From: Clostridiales bacterium UBA1779
GTDB lineage: Bacteria; Bacillota; Clostridia; Oscillospirales; CAG-272
Reading direction: 5' to 3'
Assembly: GCA_002314565.1 (NCBI GenBank)
Contig: DCGL01000143.1
Coordinates: 42,082-52,606 of the forward strand
Length of the DNA stretch: 10,525 nt
Positions 1 through 5,968 of this stretch are shown in pieces. The first letter of the stretch is position 1, and the number at the start of each line of letters is the position of its first letter. The notes under the pieces are model-generated. The model had not been told where the DNA came from and ran no database searches. It worked only from the letters and a program-made list of their open reading frames with translations. The position numbers and the translations under genes were made by a program.

Positions 1-35
1 GGCAGAAACGTCCCCTGGTCCGCCCCGGTCCGCAG
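1..35. repeat. Possible fragment of the GACAGGAGAAACGTCCCC repeat family, cut by the window edge
   Basis: Bases 4-15 (AGAAACGTCCCC) are identical to bases 2918-2929, the core of a palindromic repeat in the hisZG-hisD gap. The rest here differs: GGTCCG occurs twice as a direct repeat at 17-22 and 27-32. The other arm, if any, lies outside the window. It sits just downstream of the ybaK-like stop codon, where a 3'-end hairpin would be expected, but no terminator can be shown from these bases. Confidence 0.35.
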
Positions 36-47
36 ATTTTGATGCTG

Positions 48-530
48 TTATCTCGGTTTCTTCAGGTCGCACATATCGAAAGATATAATCTTGCGAAGAT
101 CTTCGACTGATACTTCGACCTGATAGCCGATTTTACCGGCGCTGAAAAAGAAGGTTTCAAAATCGGCTGCCGTTTCGTCAACGACGGTACGGAACTGTTT
201 CTTCATTCCGATGGGAGAGCAGCCGCCGTGAACGTATCCGGTCAGAGGCAGAAGCTCTTTTGCCTTAATCATTTCGATGTTTTTCTCACCGACTGCTGCG
301 GCAGCTTTCTTCAGATCGAGCTCCCCGCTGACGGGAACGACGAAGACGTAATGTTCGCGGCTTGCGCCGACGGTCACGAGAGTCTTGAAGGTTCTGTCAT
401 AGTCTTCGCCGAGAACGTCGGCGATTTCGGTTCCGTTTACGGCTCCGGTTCCGACGTAATAATGACTTTTGTAGTCGATTTTGTGCTGCGAGAGAAGCCG
501 CATCACGTTCGTTTTTTCTTCCTGCTTCAT
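48..530 (-). CDS. ybaK: YbaK/EbsC-family Cys-tRNA(Pro) deacylase
   Basis: This 160-residue protein belongs to the YbaK/ProX editing-domain family, cytoplasmic hydrolases that remove cysteine mischarged onto tRNA(Pro) by prolyl-tRNA synthetase. Length is typical of a stand-alone YbaK. Visible family signatures are the segment around Lys49 (R46-T-F-K-T-L-V52), which carries the conserved lysine, and the HGGCSPIGMKK stretch at residues 101-111 that lines the substrate pocket. The start ATG (complement of 528-530) is preceded by TAAGGA at about nine bases, and a sigma-A promoter lies just upstream. It is transcribed away from the regulator and his genes and appears monocistronic within the window. 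The family also contains YeaK and ProXp-type deacylases with other tRNA specificities; the GGCSPIGM form favours YbaK. No link to histidine synthesis is implied. Confidence 0.9.
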   Translation of the reverse strand: MKQEEKTNVMRLLSQHKIDYKSHYYVGTGAVNGTEIADVLGEDYDRTFKTLVTVGASREHYVFVVPVSGELDLKKAAAAVGEKNIEMIKAKELLPLTGYVHGGCSPIGMKKQFRTVVDETAADFETFFFSAGKIGYQVEVSVEDLRKIISFDMCDLKKPR

Positions 531-563
531 TGTATGAAATCCTTACTTTATTAATATTGCAGT

Positions 564-592
564 ATTGTAATATAATTTGCCGCGGATTTCAA
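564..592 (-). promoter_or_regulatory. Sigma-A promoter for the ybaK-like gene
   Basis: Read on the minus strand, TTGAAA (592-587) is followed by 17 bases and TACAAT (569-564). Both boxes match consensus in five of six positions at ideal spacing. Transcription would begin near 557, giving a leader of roughly 27 bases before the ATG at 530. Confidence 0.7.
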
Positions 593-624
593 TACCCAAG
601 CGTATATTTTTTATTTTTTCGCTC

Positions 625-645
625 CGAGGTGAACCGTCTCCTGTC
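625..645 (-). repeat. Degenerate copy of the GACAGGAGA repeat family
   Basis: On the minus strand this stretch begins TGACAGGAGA, identical over ten bases to 2911-2920, and continues CGGTTCACCTC where an intact copy would carry the C-rich second arm. It lies between the two divergent promoters and overlaps neither. It looks like a decayed, half-palindromic member of the family seen intact at 2907-2939. Confidence 0.4.
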
Positions 646-675
646 AAATGCTTTCTAAAAAAAGAAAGATTTTTG

Positions 676-713
676 TTGACTTTAGCACTTTAGCGTGGTA
701 AAATATTAAAGTG
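676..713 (+). promoter_or_regulatory. Sigma-A promoter of the TrpR-like gene with an inverted repeat over the -10 box
   Basis: TTGACT (676-681), a 17-base spacer and TAAAAT (699-704) make a strong vegetative promoter; the start site would be near 711. The half-sites CACTTTA (686-692) and TAAAGTG (707-713) form a perfect inverted repeat with a 14-base gap centred on the -10 box. A direct repeat, TTTAGCAC/TTTAGCGT, occupies 681-696. Such symmetry in a promoter is what an operator looks like. The neighbouring gene encodes a TrpR-type DNA-binding protein, so autoregulation is a reasonable inference but is not shown. The transcript would have an AT-rich leader of about 88 bases before the chosen start at 799. 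Confidence 0.7.
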
Positions 714-798
714 ATTTTTTCAGACAGGTTATTTATATTTATTTATTAATAAAAAAGACAAAGTACAATTCAGCTTTATGAAGCAACGGAGGCTCCAG

Positions 799-1089
799 AT
801 GCACGGATACAGAGACGAATCCCTTGAAAATCTTGTTAAGGCGATTATCAATATTGACAGCGAAGAAGAATGCTATGCATTTCTCGATGATCTTTGCACC
901 ATCAGAGAATTACAGGATATGGCTCAGCGCTTTGAAACGGCAGTCCTTCTGACGAACGGAATGAATTACCAGCAGATTGCCGAAAAGGTCGGCGCAAGCA
1001 CTGCAACCATAAGCCGAGTCAACCGCTGCCTGCAGTACGGCGAAGGCGGATACAAGGCCGTAATCGAAAAAATCGGCAAACAGGACTGA
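799..1089 (+). CDS. yerC: YerC/YecD-type TrpR-like transcriptional regulator, candidate histidine-operon repressor
   Basis: This 96-residue protein matches the YerC/YecD branch of the Trp repressor superfamily: all-helical, cytoplasmic, DNA-binding proteins that usually dimerise. Recognisable landmarks are the DDLCTIRELQDMAQR segment near residues 30-45 and a helix-turn-helix around residues 53-80 with GASTATISRVNRCLQYG. The ATG at 799 is preferred to the upstream ATG at 778 because GGAGG (788-792) sits six bases before it, while the 778 start has no ribosome site and would add seven unconserved residues. It is the only regulator next to the his operon and points the same way. Comparative regulon work has, as I recall, proposed TrpR-family proteins as histidine repressors (HisR) in some Firmicutes. 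The family call is strong; the effector and targets are inferred from position. Confidence 0.9.
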   Translation: MHGYRDESLENLVKAIINIDSEEECYAFLDDLCTIRELQDMAQRFETAVLLTNGMNYQQIAEKVGASTATISRVNRCLQYGEGGYKAVIEKIGKQD

Positions 1090-1101
1090 CGTATTCATAA
1101 A

Positions 1102-1146
1102 CAATAATTCATATTATTGAAATGCCCTTAAGTCAAATTTCATAAT
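1102..1146 (+). promoter_or_regulatory. Probable his operon promoter with overlapping palindrome
   Basis: TTGAAA (1117-1122), an 18-base spacer and CATAAT (1141-1146) form a plausible sigma-A promoter, with transcription starting near 1153. The perfect inverted repeat CAATAAT-TCAT-ATTATTG (1102-1119) runs into the -35 box and could bind a regulator. Being pure A/T apart from its ends and lacking a T-run, it is a poor terminator for the upstream gene, so read-through from the regulator's promoter into the his genes is also possible. Confidence 0.5.
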
Positions 1147-1152
1147 CAGACG

Positions 1153-1306
1153 CACCGGGCAGCATTCCGTATTACGGAAGTGCCTTCAGCACAATTGCCT
1201 GAATGAACCGCACAGTACATTATTCTCCCACACGGACAGATGTCCATACAAAAACTCTGCAAAAAACGAAAGGCGGCTTTAAAAACTCGAAAGCCGGAAT
1301 ACAGAT
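1153..1306 (+). promoter_or_regulatory. hisZG 5' leader with several small hairpins
   Basis: This untranslated stretch can form TTCCGT-ATT-ACGGAA (1165-1179), flanked by GGCA (1158-1161) and TGCC (1181-1184), then GGACA-GA-TGTCC (1234-1245), and CGGCTTT/AAAGCCG (1274-1280 with 1290-1296). The last stem ends exactly where the weak ribosome site GGA (1296-1298) begins, so it may limit hisZG translation. I see no T-box motif, no histidine-codon run and no terminator with a T-tract, so classical attenuation or T-box control is not supported. The structures are seen; a regulatory role is inference. Confidence 0.4.
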
Positions 1307-2836
1307 ATGAATATAAACGAAAGCATTATGCTTGAAGGCGAGAAAATAAACTTCCGTCTTCGTGAACTGTATGCCTCCCGCGGTTATTCACAGTTCAGAA
1401 TGAGCAAATTCGAAGAATATGACCTTTACGCCGAAAACAAGGAATTCCTCGTTTCCGACAACGTCATAACCTTCACGGATACCAACGGCCGTCTTATGGC
1501 ACTCAAGCCCGACGTAACCCTCTCGGTTATCAAGAGCAGCCGCGACGAGCCCGAAAAGCTCAGAAAGATTTACTACAACGAAAACGTTTACCGCGTTGCA
1601 GGTGGGACTGAAGGCTTCAGAGAAATCAGTCAGTCCGGTGTTGAGTGCATAGGAAACGTTTCGGCTGCCGATATAGCGGACGTAATTCTGCTTGCCGCCG
1701 AAAGCCTTGCGCTCCTTTCCGACAAATGGGAGCTCGACATCTGCGATATGGGCCGCTCGGAACAGCTGATAAACTCCTGCATACCCGAAGAAAAGAGAAA
1801 AGACATTTACAAAGCGCTCGGCGAGAGAAATCTGCATGAAATCCGCACAATCTGCGAGAGCTGCGAGGCACATGTCGTGTTTGACTGCCTGTCTTCCCTG
1901 CTTGCCGTTGACGGAAGCGTGGCGGACTGCAGCGACAGCTTTGACGGTCTTTTCGGTCAGGTGATAAAGGAGCTCAAAAACAGCCCTCTGGCAAGAGGAA
2001 TCAAGCTTGATTTCTCACTGACCGCCGACACGAGATATTATAACGGAACGATTTTCAAGGGATTTATCGACGGTACCCCGGACACGGTGATTTCAGGAGG
2101 CACGTACGACAGGCTGATGCAGAAGCTGCACCGCCGCTCACACGCCATTGGCTTCGCCGTCTACACGGATGCCGTCAACAGAACCGATACGGCAAATGAA
2201 GCGCTCGGTTCCGACAACGAATGGCTCAACGTTGCGCTCCCCAAGGGCAGACTCGGTGAAAAGGTTTACGAGCTTTTTGCCGGAGCAGGCTTTGAATGCC
2301 CCTCCATTCTCGAAAACAACCGCAAGCTGATATTTGAAAACGCCGAAAAGAAGGTCAGATACTTCTGGGTAAAGCCTTCTGACGTTGCAATTTACGTCGA
2401 ACGCGGGGCAGCCGACATAGGCGTTGCCGGAAAAGACATACTTCTTGAATACAATCCCGACGTTTTCGAGCTGATTGACACGGGACTCGGCAAGTGCCGC
2501 ATGTGCGTTGCCGCCCCGGAAAACTACAATCCCGAAAAGCCCGGCACGGTCCGCGTTGCAACCAAGTTTTCCAACATCGCGGCAGCGTATTACCGCTCAA
2601 TCGGCCGCGACATCGACATCATTCACCTCAACGGCTCAATCGAAATCGCTCCGATTCTCGGCCTTTCCGACGTAATCGTCGATATCGTTGAAACCGGCAC
2701 AACCCTTCGCGAAAACAATCTTCGCGTTTTCGAAGAAATTCTTCCCATCAGTGCTCGCCTGATTTCCAACAAGGTTTCGTACCGCTTCAAAAAGCCCGCC
2801 ATCGAAACGCTCAGCCGCGCACTTTCTGAGAAATAA
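1307..2836 (+). CDS. hisZG: Fused ATP phosphoribosyltransferase: HisZ regulatory domain plus HisG catalytic domain
   Basis: This 509-residue protein joins the two subunits of the HisZ-dependent ATP phosphoribosyltransferase, which condenses ATP with PRPP in the first, committed step of histidine synthesis. Residues 1 to about 285 are a HisZ domain, a histidyl-tRNA-synthetase paralogue: LKPDVTLSV near residues 66-74, RYYNGTIF near 245, SGGTYDRL (263-270) and the AIGFAV strand (280-285). A linker of about 20 residues leads to a short-form HisG domain from Trp306 to the end (about 204 residues), with ALPKGRLG near 310 and the PRPP-binding DIVETGTTL (459-467). Stand-alone HisZ is usually longer, so its C-terminal part appears missing. 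HisG looks complete. The frame is continuous across the join. The start at 1307 has only a weak GGA site at 1296-1298 and an in-frame stop just upstream; Met8 (1328) is an alternative. HisZ normally activates HisG and relays histidine feedback. Confidence 0.93.
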   Translation: MNINESIMLEGEKINFRLRELYASRGYSQFRMSKFEEYDLYAENKEFLVSDNVITFTDTNGRLMALKPDVTLSVIKSSRDEPEKLRKIYYNENVYRVAGGTEGFREISQSGVECIGNVSAADIADVILLAAESLALLSDKWELDICDMGRSEQLINSCIPEEKRKDIYKALGERNLHEIRTICESCEAHVVFDCLSSLLAVDGSVADCSDSFDGLFGQVIKELKNSPLARGIKLDFSLTADTRYYNGTIFKGFIDGTPDTVISGGTYDRLMQKLHRRSHAIGFAVYTDAVNRTDTANEALGSDNEWLNVALPKGRLGEKVYELFAGAGFECPSILENNRKLIFENAEKKVRYFWVKPSDVAIYVERGAADIGVAGKDILLEYNPDVFELIDTGLGKCRMCVAAPENYNPEKPGTVRVATKFSNIAAAYYRSIGRDIDIIHLNGSIEIAPILGLSDVIVDIVETGTTLRENNLRVFEEILPISARLISNKVSYRFKKPAIETLSRALSEK

Positions 2837-2850
2837 CAAAAGCCTCATCC

Positions 2851-2889
2851 GTCACGGCTAAGCCGTGACACCTTCCCCCGTGGGGAAGG
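2851..2889. repeat. Paired palindromes of a REP-like intergenic repeat
   Basis: Two back-to-back perfect stems follow the hisZG stop by 14 bases: GTCACGGCT/AGCCGTGAC (2851-2859 with 2861-2869) and CCTTCCCC/GGGGAAGG (2871-2878 with 2882-2889). The arrangement CTCATCCGTCACGG, then CCTTCCCC and GGGGAAGGC, resembles, from memory, a dispersed repeat abundant in Faecalibacterium-like genomes. No T-run follows, so on the plus strand it is not a standard terminator. It could protect the 3' end of hisZG mRNA as REP elements do. Confidence 0.75.
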
Positions 2890-2906
2890 CAAGCATTAAA
2901 ATTATC

Positions 2907-2939
2907 AATCTGACAGGAGAAACGTCCCCCTGTCAGATT
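2907..2939. repeat. Intact GACAGGAGAAACGTCCCC palindromic element
   Basis: AATCTGACAGG (2907-2917) pairs perfectly with CCTGTCAGATT (2929-2939), an 11-base-pair stem closing an 11-base loop, AGAAACGTCCC. An AT-rich stretch follows, but with A rather than T residues on the plus strand. Related or partial copies are at 2949-2975, 625-645 (inverted) and 4-15. Confidence 0.75.
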
Positions 2940-2948
2940 AATAAAAAA

Positions 2949-2975
2949 ATGACAGGAGAAACGCCCCCATGTCAT
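2949..2975. repeat. Second, slightly decayed copy of the palindromic element
   Basis: TGACAGGAGAAACG is repeated here 39 bases after the first copy. The outer stem ATGACA/TGTCAT (2949-2954 with 2970-2975) is intact, but the inner part is disrupted (CCCCCATG against CCCCCTG). On the minus strand the hairpin is followed directly by a run of T residues (complement of 2942-2948), so it would act as an intrinsic terminator for leftward transcription. No leftward gene is present here. Confidence 0.65.
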
Positions 2976-3021
2976 ACCCCGTGGGGAAGGCAAGCAATAA
3001 AATTATCAAGAGGAATTTATT

Positions 3022-4302
3022 ATGATTAAAATAATGAAATACGGCGAAGTGAAAAACGAAGAAATCTTCAAAAGAAATCTTCCGACGGTAAACGTCGAAG
3101 ACGTTGTCGCGGATATAATTGCAAATGTCAGAAAGAACGGTGATGCGGCGCTTTTCGAATATTCCGAAAAGTTCGACAAGGCAAAGCTTTCCGCCCTCGC
3201 GGTTTCCGAAGAAGAAATAGAGGAAGCTCTGACTCTGGTCGAGCCCGAATTTCTCGAGGTGCTGAAGAAGGCAGCCGCAAGAATCCGCAAGTTTCACGAA
3301 AAGCAGAAGCGCAACAGCTTCATAATCAACGACGAGCCCGGAATTCTTATGGGTCAGAAGGTAATTCCCGTTGACAAGGCCGGCATTTACGTTCCCGGAG
3401 GAACGGCTGCCTATCCGTCTACGGTTCTGATGGACTCCATCCCCGCCAAAATCGCAGGGGTTCCCGAAGTCGTTATGGTCACACCGCCCAACCGCGAAGG
3501 AAAAGTAAATCCCGCCGTTCTTGCGGCAGCCCGGGTTGCCGGAATCGACCGCATTTTCAAGGTCGGCGGAGCCCAGGCAATCGCCGCTCTTGCATACGGC
3601 ACCGAAAGCATCCCGAAGGTCGACAAAATCGTCGGTCCCGGCAACGCCTTCGTTGCCGAAGCCAAGAAGCAGGTATTCGGCAGAGTATCGATAGATATGA
3701 TTGCCGGTCCCAGTGAAATTCTCGTCGTTTCAGACGGAAAGAGCAATCCCGCTGTCGTTGCCGCCGATCTTCTTTCACAGGCGGAGCACGACAAAATGGC
3801 CAGCGCAGTCCTCGTCACAGACGACGAAAAACTCGCCCTTGCCGTCAGCGCGGAGCTCGAGCGTCAGATTCCCCTGCTTGACAGAGCCGAAATCGCACGC
3901 GCTTCAATCGACGTAAACGGAAAAATCATCATCGCCGACACGCTCGAAAGAGTCATTGAAATTGCAAACGAGATTGCCCCTGAGCATCTTGAACTCTGCG
4001 TTGACAATCCCTTCGATTATCTCGACTCAATCAGACATGCGGGCTCCATCTTCATGGGACGCAACTGTCCCGAAGCTCTCGGCGACTATATGGCGGGTCC
4101 GAACCACACGCTTCCCACAGAGGGCAGCGCCAAATTCGCAAGCCCCCTGTCAGTCGACGATTTCGTAAAGAAAACACAGTACACCTATTTCACGGAGCAG
4201 GCCCTTGAAGGACTTGCATCCGACGTTGACCGCTTTGCGCGCAAGGAAGGCCTTACGGGTCATGCAAAGAGCGCAACAATAAGAGGAGAACTTAAAAAAT
4301 GA
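3022..4302 (+). CDS. hisD: Histidinol dehydrogenase
   Basis: HisD performs the last two steps, the four-electron NAD-dependent oxidation of L-histidinol through histidinal to L-histidine, as a zinc-dependent cytoplasmic homodimer. At 426 residues it is full length. The catalytic pair Glu321-His322 lies in APEHLEL. The zinc ligands fall where expected: Gln253 and His256 (QAEHD), Asp355 (GDYMAGPNHT) and His414 (GHAKS near the C-terminus). Other family signatures are GIYVPGG, GPGNAFVAEAK and MIAGPSEILV. The ATG at 3022 follows AAGAGGA (3008-3014) by seven bases; Met5 is a less likely alternative. It is the first gene after a 185-base repeat-filled gap, so unlike its followers it is not coupled to the gene before it. 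Its stop overlaps the hisC start. Confidence 0.97.
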   Translation: MIKIMKYGEVKNEEIFKRNLPTVNVEDVVADIIANVRKNGDAALFEYSEKFDKAKLSALAVSEEEIEEALTLVEPEFLEVLKKAAARIRKFHEKQKRNSFIINDEPGILMGQKVIPVDKAGIYVPGGTAAYPSTVLMDSIPAKIAGVPEVVMVTPPNREGKVNPAVLAAARVAGIDRIFKVGGAQAIAALAYGTESIPKVDKIVGPGNAFVAEAKKQVFGRVSIDMIAGPSEILVVSDGKSNPAVVAADLLSQAEHDKMASAVLVTDDEKLALAVSAELERQIPLLDRAEIARASIDVNGKIIIADTLERVIEIANEIAPEHLELCVDNPFDYLDSIRHAGSIFMGRNCPEALGDYMAGPNHTLPTEGSAKFASPLSVDDFVKKTQYTYFTEQALEGLASDVDRFARKEGLTGHAKSATIRGELKK

Positions 4303-5384
4303 GCCGTTTTTTCAGTGAAAAATACAAGGAGCTCGAACCCTACGTTCCCGGCGAACAGCCCCGTGAGAGAAAATTCATCAAGCTGAACACGAACGAATCC
4401 CCCTTCCCTCCTTCCCCGCTCGCACAGAGAATGGCGCGTGAGGAGGCCGGAATTTTACAGCTTTACTCTGACCCGAGCTGCCGCTCTCTCGTTCTTGCGG
4501 CGGCAAACTGCCTCGGAGTTGAGGAAAATCAGGTTATTTTCACCAACGGAAGCGATGATATTCTCAACTTCGCATTTATGGCCTTCTCAGATGCCGGGCA
4601 CCCCGTTGTTTTCCCGGACATCACCTACGGTTTCTATCCCGTATTTGCAAAGCTCAACAATATTCCCTATGAGACAATTCCGCTTCGCGAGGATTTCACG
4701 ATAAACGTTGAAGACTACATCGGCATCGGAAAGAATATTTTCATTGCAAACCCCAACGCCCCGACGGGAATTGCTCTGCCGCTTTGTGATATTGAGCGAA
4801 TCGTTGCCTCCAACCCCGACAACGTTGTCGTAATCGACGAAGCTTACGTGGATTTCGGCGGAGAGTCCGCAATCGGACTTATTGACAAATACAAGAACCT
4901 GCTTGTAACCCAGACCTTCTCAAAGTCACGCTCCTTAGCCGGAGCCCGTCTCGGTATGGGCTTTGCCTGCAGCGAGCTGATTCAGGACCTTGAGACAGTC
5001 CGTTATTCCACCAACCCCTACAACATCAACCGCATGACGATGGCCGCCGGTGTCGGAGCTCTTACGGATAAGGAGTACTTCATTGAATGTACGTCGAAAA
5101 TCCGCGCAACACGCGAAAGAATTTCCAAAAAACTCAAGGAAATGGGTTTCTTTATGACCGAATCCCGTTCAAACTTCATTTTCGCAGCTCATCCGGCAAT
5201 TTCCGGCCTTGACACATATCTGAAGCTGAAGGACATGGGAATTCTCGTCCGTCACTTCGAGACACCCAGACTGAAAAATTACAACCGCATTACCGTTGGA
5301 AGCGATGCCGAAATGGATGCCCTCTGCGATGCACTTGCTGAGATTCTAAAGGCCCCCAATCCGGCAGAAAGGACTGATTTATGA
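4299..5384 (+). CDS. hisC: Histidinol-phosphate aminotransferase
   Basis: HisC is a PLP-dependent class I/II (fold type I) aminotransferase that moves the amino group of glutamate to imidazole-acetol phosphate, giving L-histidinol phosphate. The 361-residue length is usual. The Schiff-base lysine is Lys209 in TFSKSRSLAGARLGMG; NPNAPTG (cofactor and substrate binding) and VIDEAYVDF precede it, and the N-terminal LNTNESPFPPSP is the classical HisC signature. The start overlaps the hisD stop as ATGA, with AGGAG at 4284-4288 ten bases upstream, implying translational coupling. Related aromatic or cobalamin-linked (CobD) aminotransferases share the fold, but the operon position settles the role. 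Confidence 0.96.
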   Translation: MSRFFSEKYKELEPYVPGEQPRERKFIKLNTNESPFPPSPLAQRMAREEAGILQLYSDPSCRSLVLAAANCLGVEENQVIFTNGSDDILNFAFMAFSDAGHPVVFPDITYGFYPVFAKLNNIPYETIPLREDFTINVEDYIGIGKNIFIANPNAPTGIALPLCDIERIVASNPDNVVVIDEAYVDFGGESAIGLIDKYKNLLVTQTFSKSRSLAGARLGMGFACSELIQDLETVRYSTNPYNINRMTMAAGVGALTDKEYFIECTSKIRATRERISKKLKEMGFFMTESRSNFIFAAHPAISGLDTYLKLKDMGILVRHFETPRLKNYNRITVGSDAEMDALCDALAEILKAPNPAERTDL

Positions 5385-5968
5385 GAACTGCCGAAATAAA
5401 AAGAAAAACAGCCGAAACGGATATCGAACTGAGTATCAATCTTGACGGAAGCGGAAAGAGCAATATTCAGTCCGGCTGCGGTTTTCTTGACCATATGCTG
5501 ACACTTTTTGCATCTCACGGCCGCTTTGACCTTGACGTGAAATGCGTCGGCGACACCTACGTTGACTATCATCATACAGTAGAAGACATAGGAATCGCCC
5601 TCGGAGAAGCCTTCATTCAGGCTCTCGGCGACAAAAAAGGAATTCACCGCTACGGCGACACGGTCCTTCCCATGGACGAAGCGCTGATACTCACCGCCGT
5701 TGACTTTTCAGGCCGCGAATATCTCGGATACGCCCTGAATATTCCGACGGAAAAGGTCGGGGACTTTGACACCGAGCTCTGCGAAGAATTCTGGTTTGCC
5801 TTCGTCCGCAAGGCGGGATGCTCACTGCATCTGCGTCAGCTTGCCGGAAAGAATTCGCACCACATAATTGAAGGAGCCTTCAAATCCGCTGCCCGCACGC
5901 TTCGCGAAGCCGTGGCATTTGACGCCGCATATTCCGGGGAAATTCCCTCGACCAAGGGGATGCTGTGA
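5381..5968 (+). CDS. hisB: Imidazoleglycerol-phosphate dehydratase (monofunctional HisB)
   Basis: HisB dehydrates imidazoleglycerol phosphate to imidazole-acetol phosphate; the enzyme is a manganese-dependent 24-mer. The 195-residue protein contains only the dehydratase, without the N-terminal HAD phosphatase of enterobacterial HisB, consistent with a separate HisK at the operon end. The two manganese-binding histidine clusters are clear: His64-His65-x-x-Glu68 in DYHHTVED and His160-His161-x-x-Glu164 in SHHIIEGAFK. GFLDHMLTLFASHG (His38, His46) and the C-terminal PSTKGML complete the signature. The ATG overlaps the hisC stop as ATGA, with AAAGGA (5368-5373) seven bases upstream. Confidence 0.97.
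   Translation: MRTAEIKRKTAETDIELSINLDGSGKSNIQSGCGFLDHMLTLFASHGRFDLDVKCVGDTYVDYHHTVEDIGIALGEAFIQALGDKKGIHRYGDTVLPMDEALILTAVDFSGREYLGYALNIPTEKVGDFDTELCEEFWFAFVRKAGCSLHLRQLAGKNSHHIIEGAFKSAARTLREAVAFDAAYSGEIPSTKGML

Larger units (their letters stand above)
2876..3009. repeat. 33-base direct repeat flanking an inserted repeat block
   Basis: Bases 2876-2908 recur at 2977-3009, 101 bases downstream, with one mismatch (T at 2896, A at 2997). Each copy starts CCCCGTGGGGAAGGC and ends AAAATTATCAA. The second copy lacks the CCTTCC left arm of the palindrome and ends against the hisD ribosome site. Between the copies lie two copies of the GACAGGAGAAAC element. A local duplication, or insertion of a small element with duplication of its target, would explain this. 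Confidence 0.8.

Noticed and set aside
228..554. Plus-strand frame opposite the ybaK-like gene
   Set aside because: It is an antisense shadow of a well-supported gene, with no ribosome site and no recognisable family.
651..674. CTTTCT/AGAAAG hairpin followed by TTTTT as a terminator
   Set aside because: The stem is only six weak pairs, and no plus-strand gene lies upstream for it to terminate; probably incidental AT-rich promoter-region sequence.
778..798. Upstream ATG start for the TrpR-like gene
   Set aside because: No ribosome site precedes it, whereas GGAGG lies six bases before ATG 799; the extra seven residues include the Shine-Dalgarno sequence itself.
1090..1306. T-box riboswitch or histidine attenuator
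   Set aside because: No T-box consensus (AGGGTGGNACCGCG-like) and no stem followed by a T-run; histidine codons are scattered rather than clustered.
3411..3818. Long antisense frame inside hisD, and similar ones in other his genes
   Set aside because: High-GC third positions in the sense genes open long antisense frames; none has a start context or a recognisable domain.
5965..5967. GTG start for hisH
   Set aside because: Only four bases from the AAGGGGA site; ATG 5968 has ideal seven-base spacing and matches the usual HisH N-terminus.
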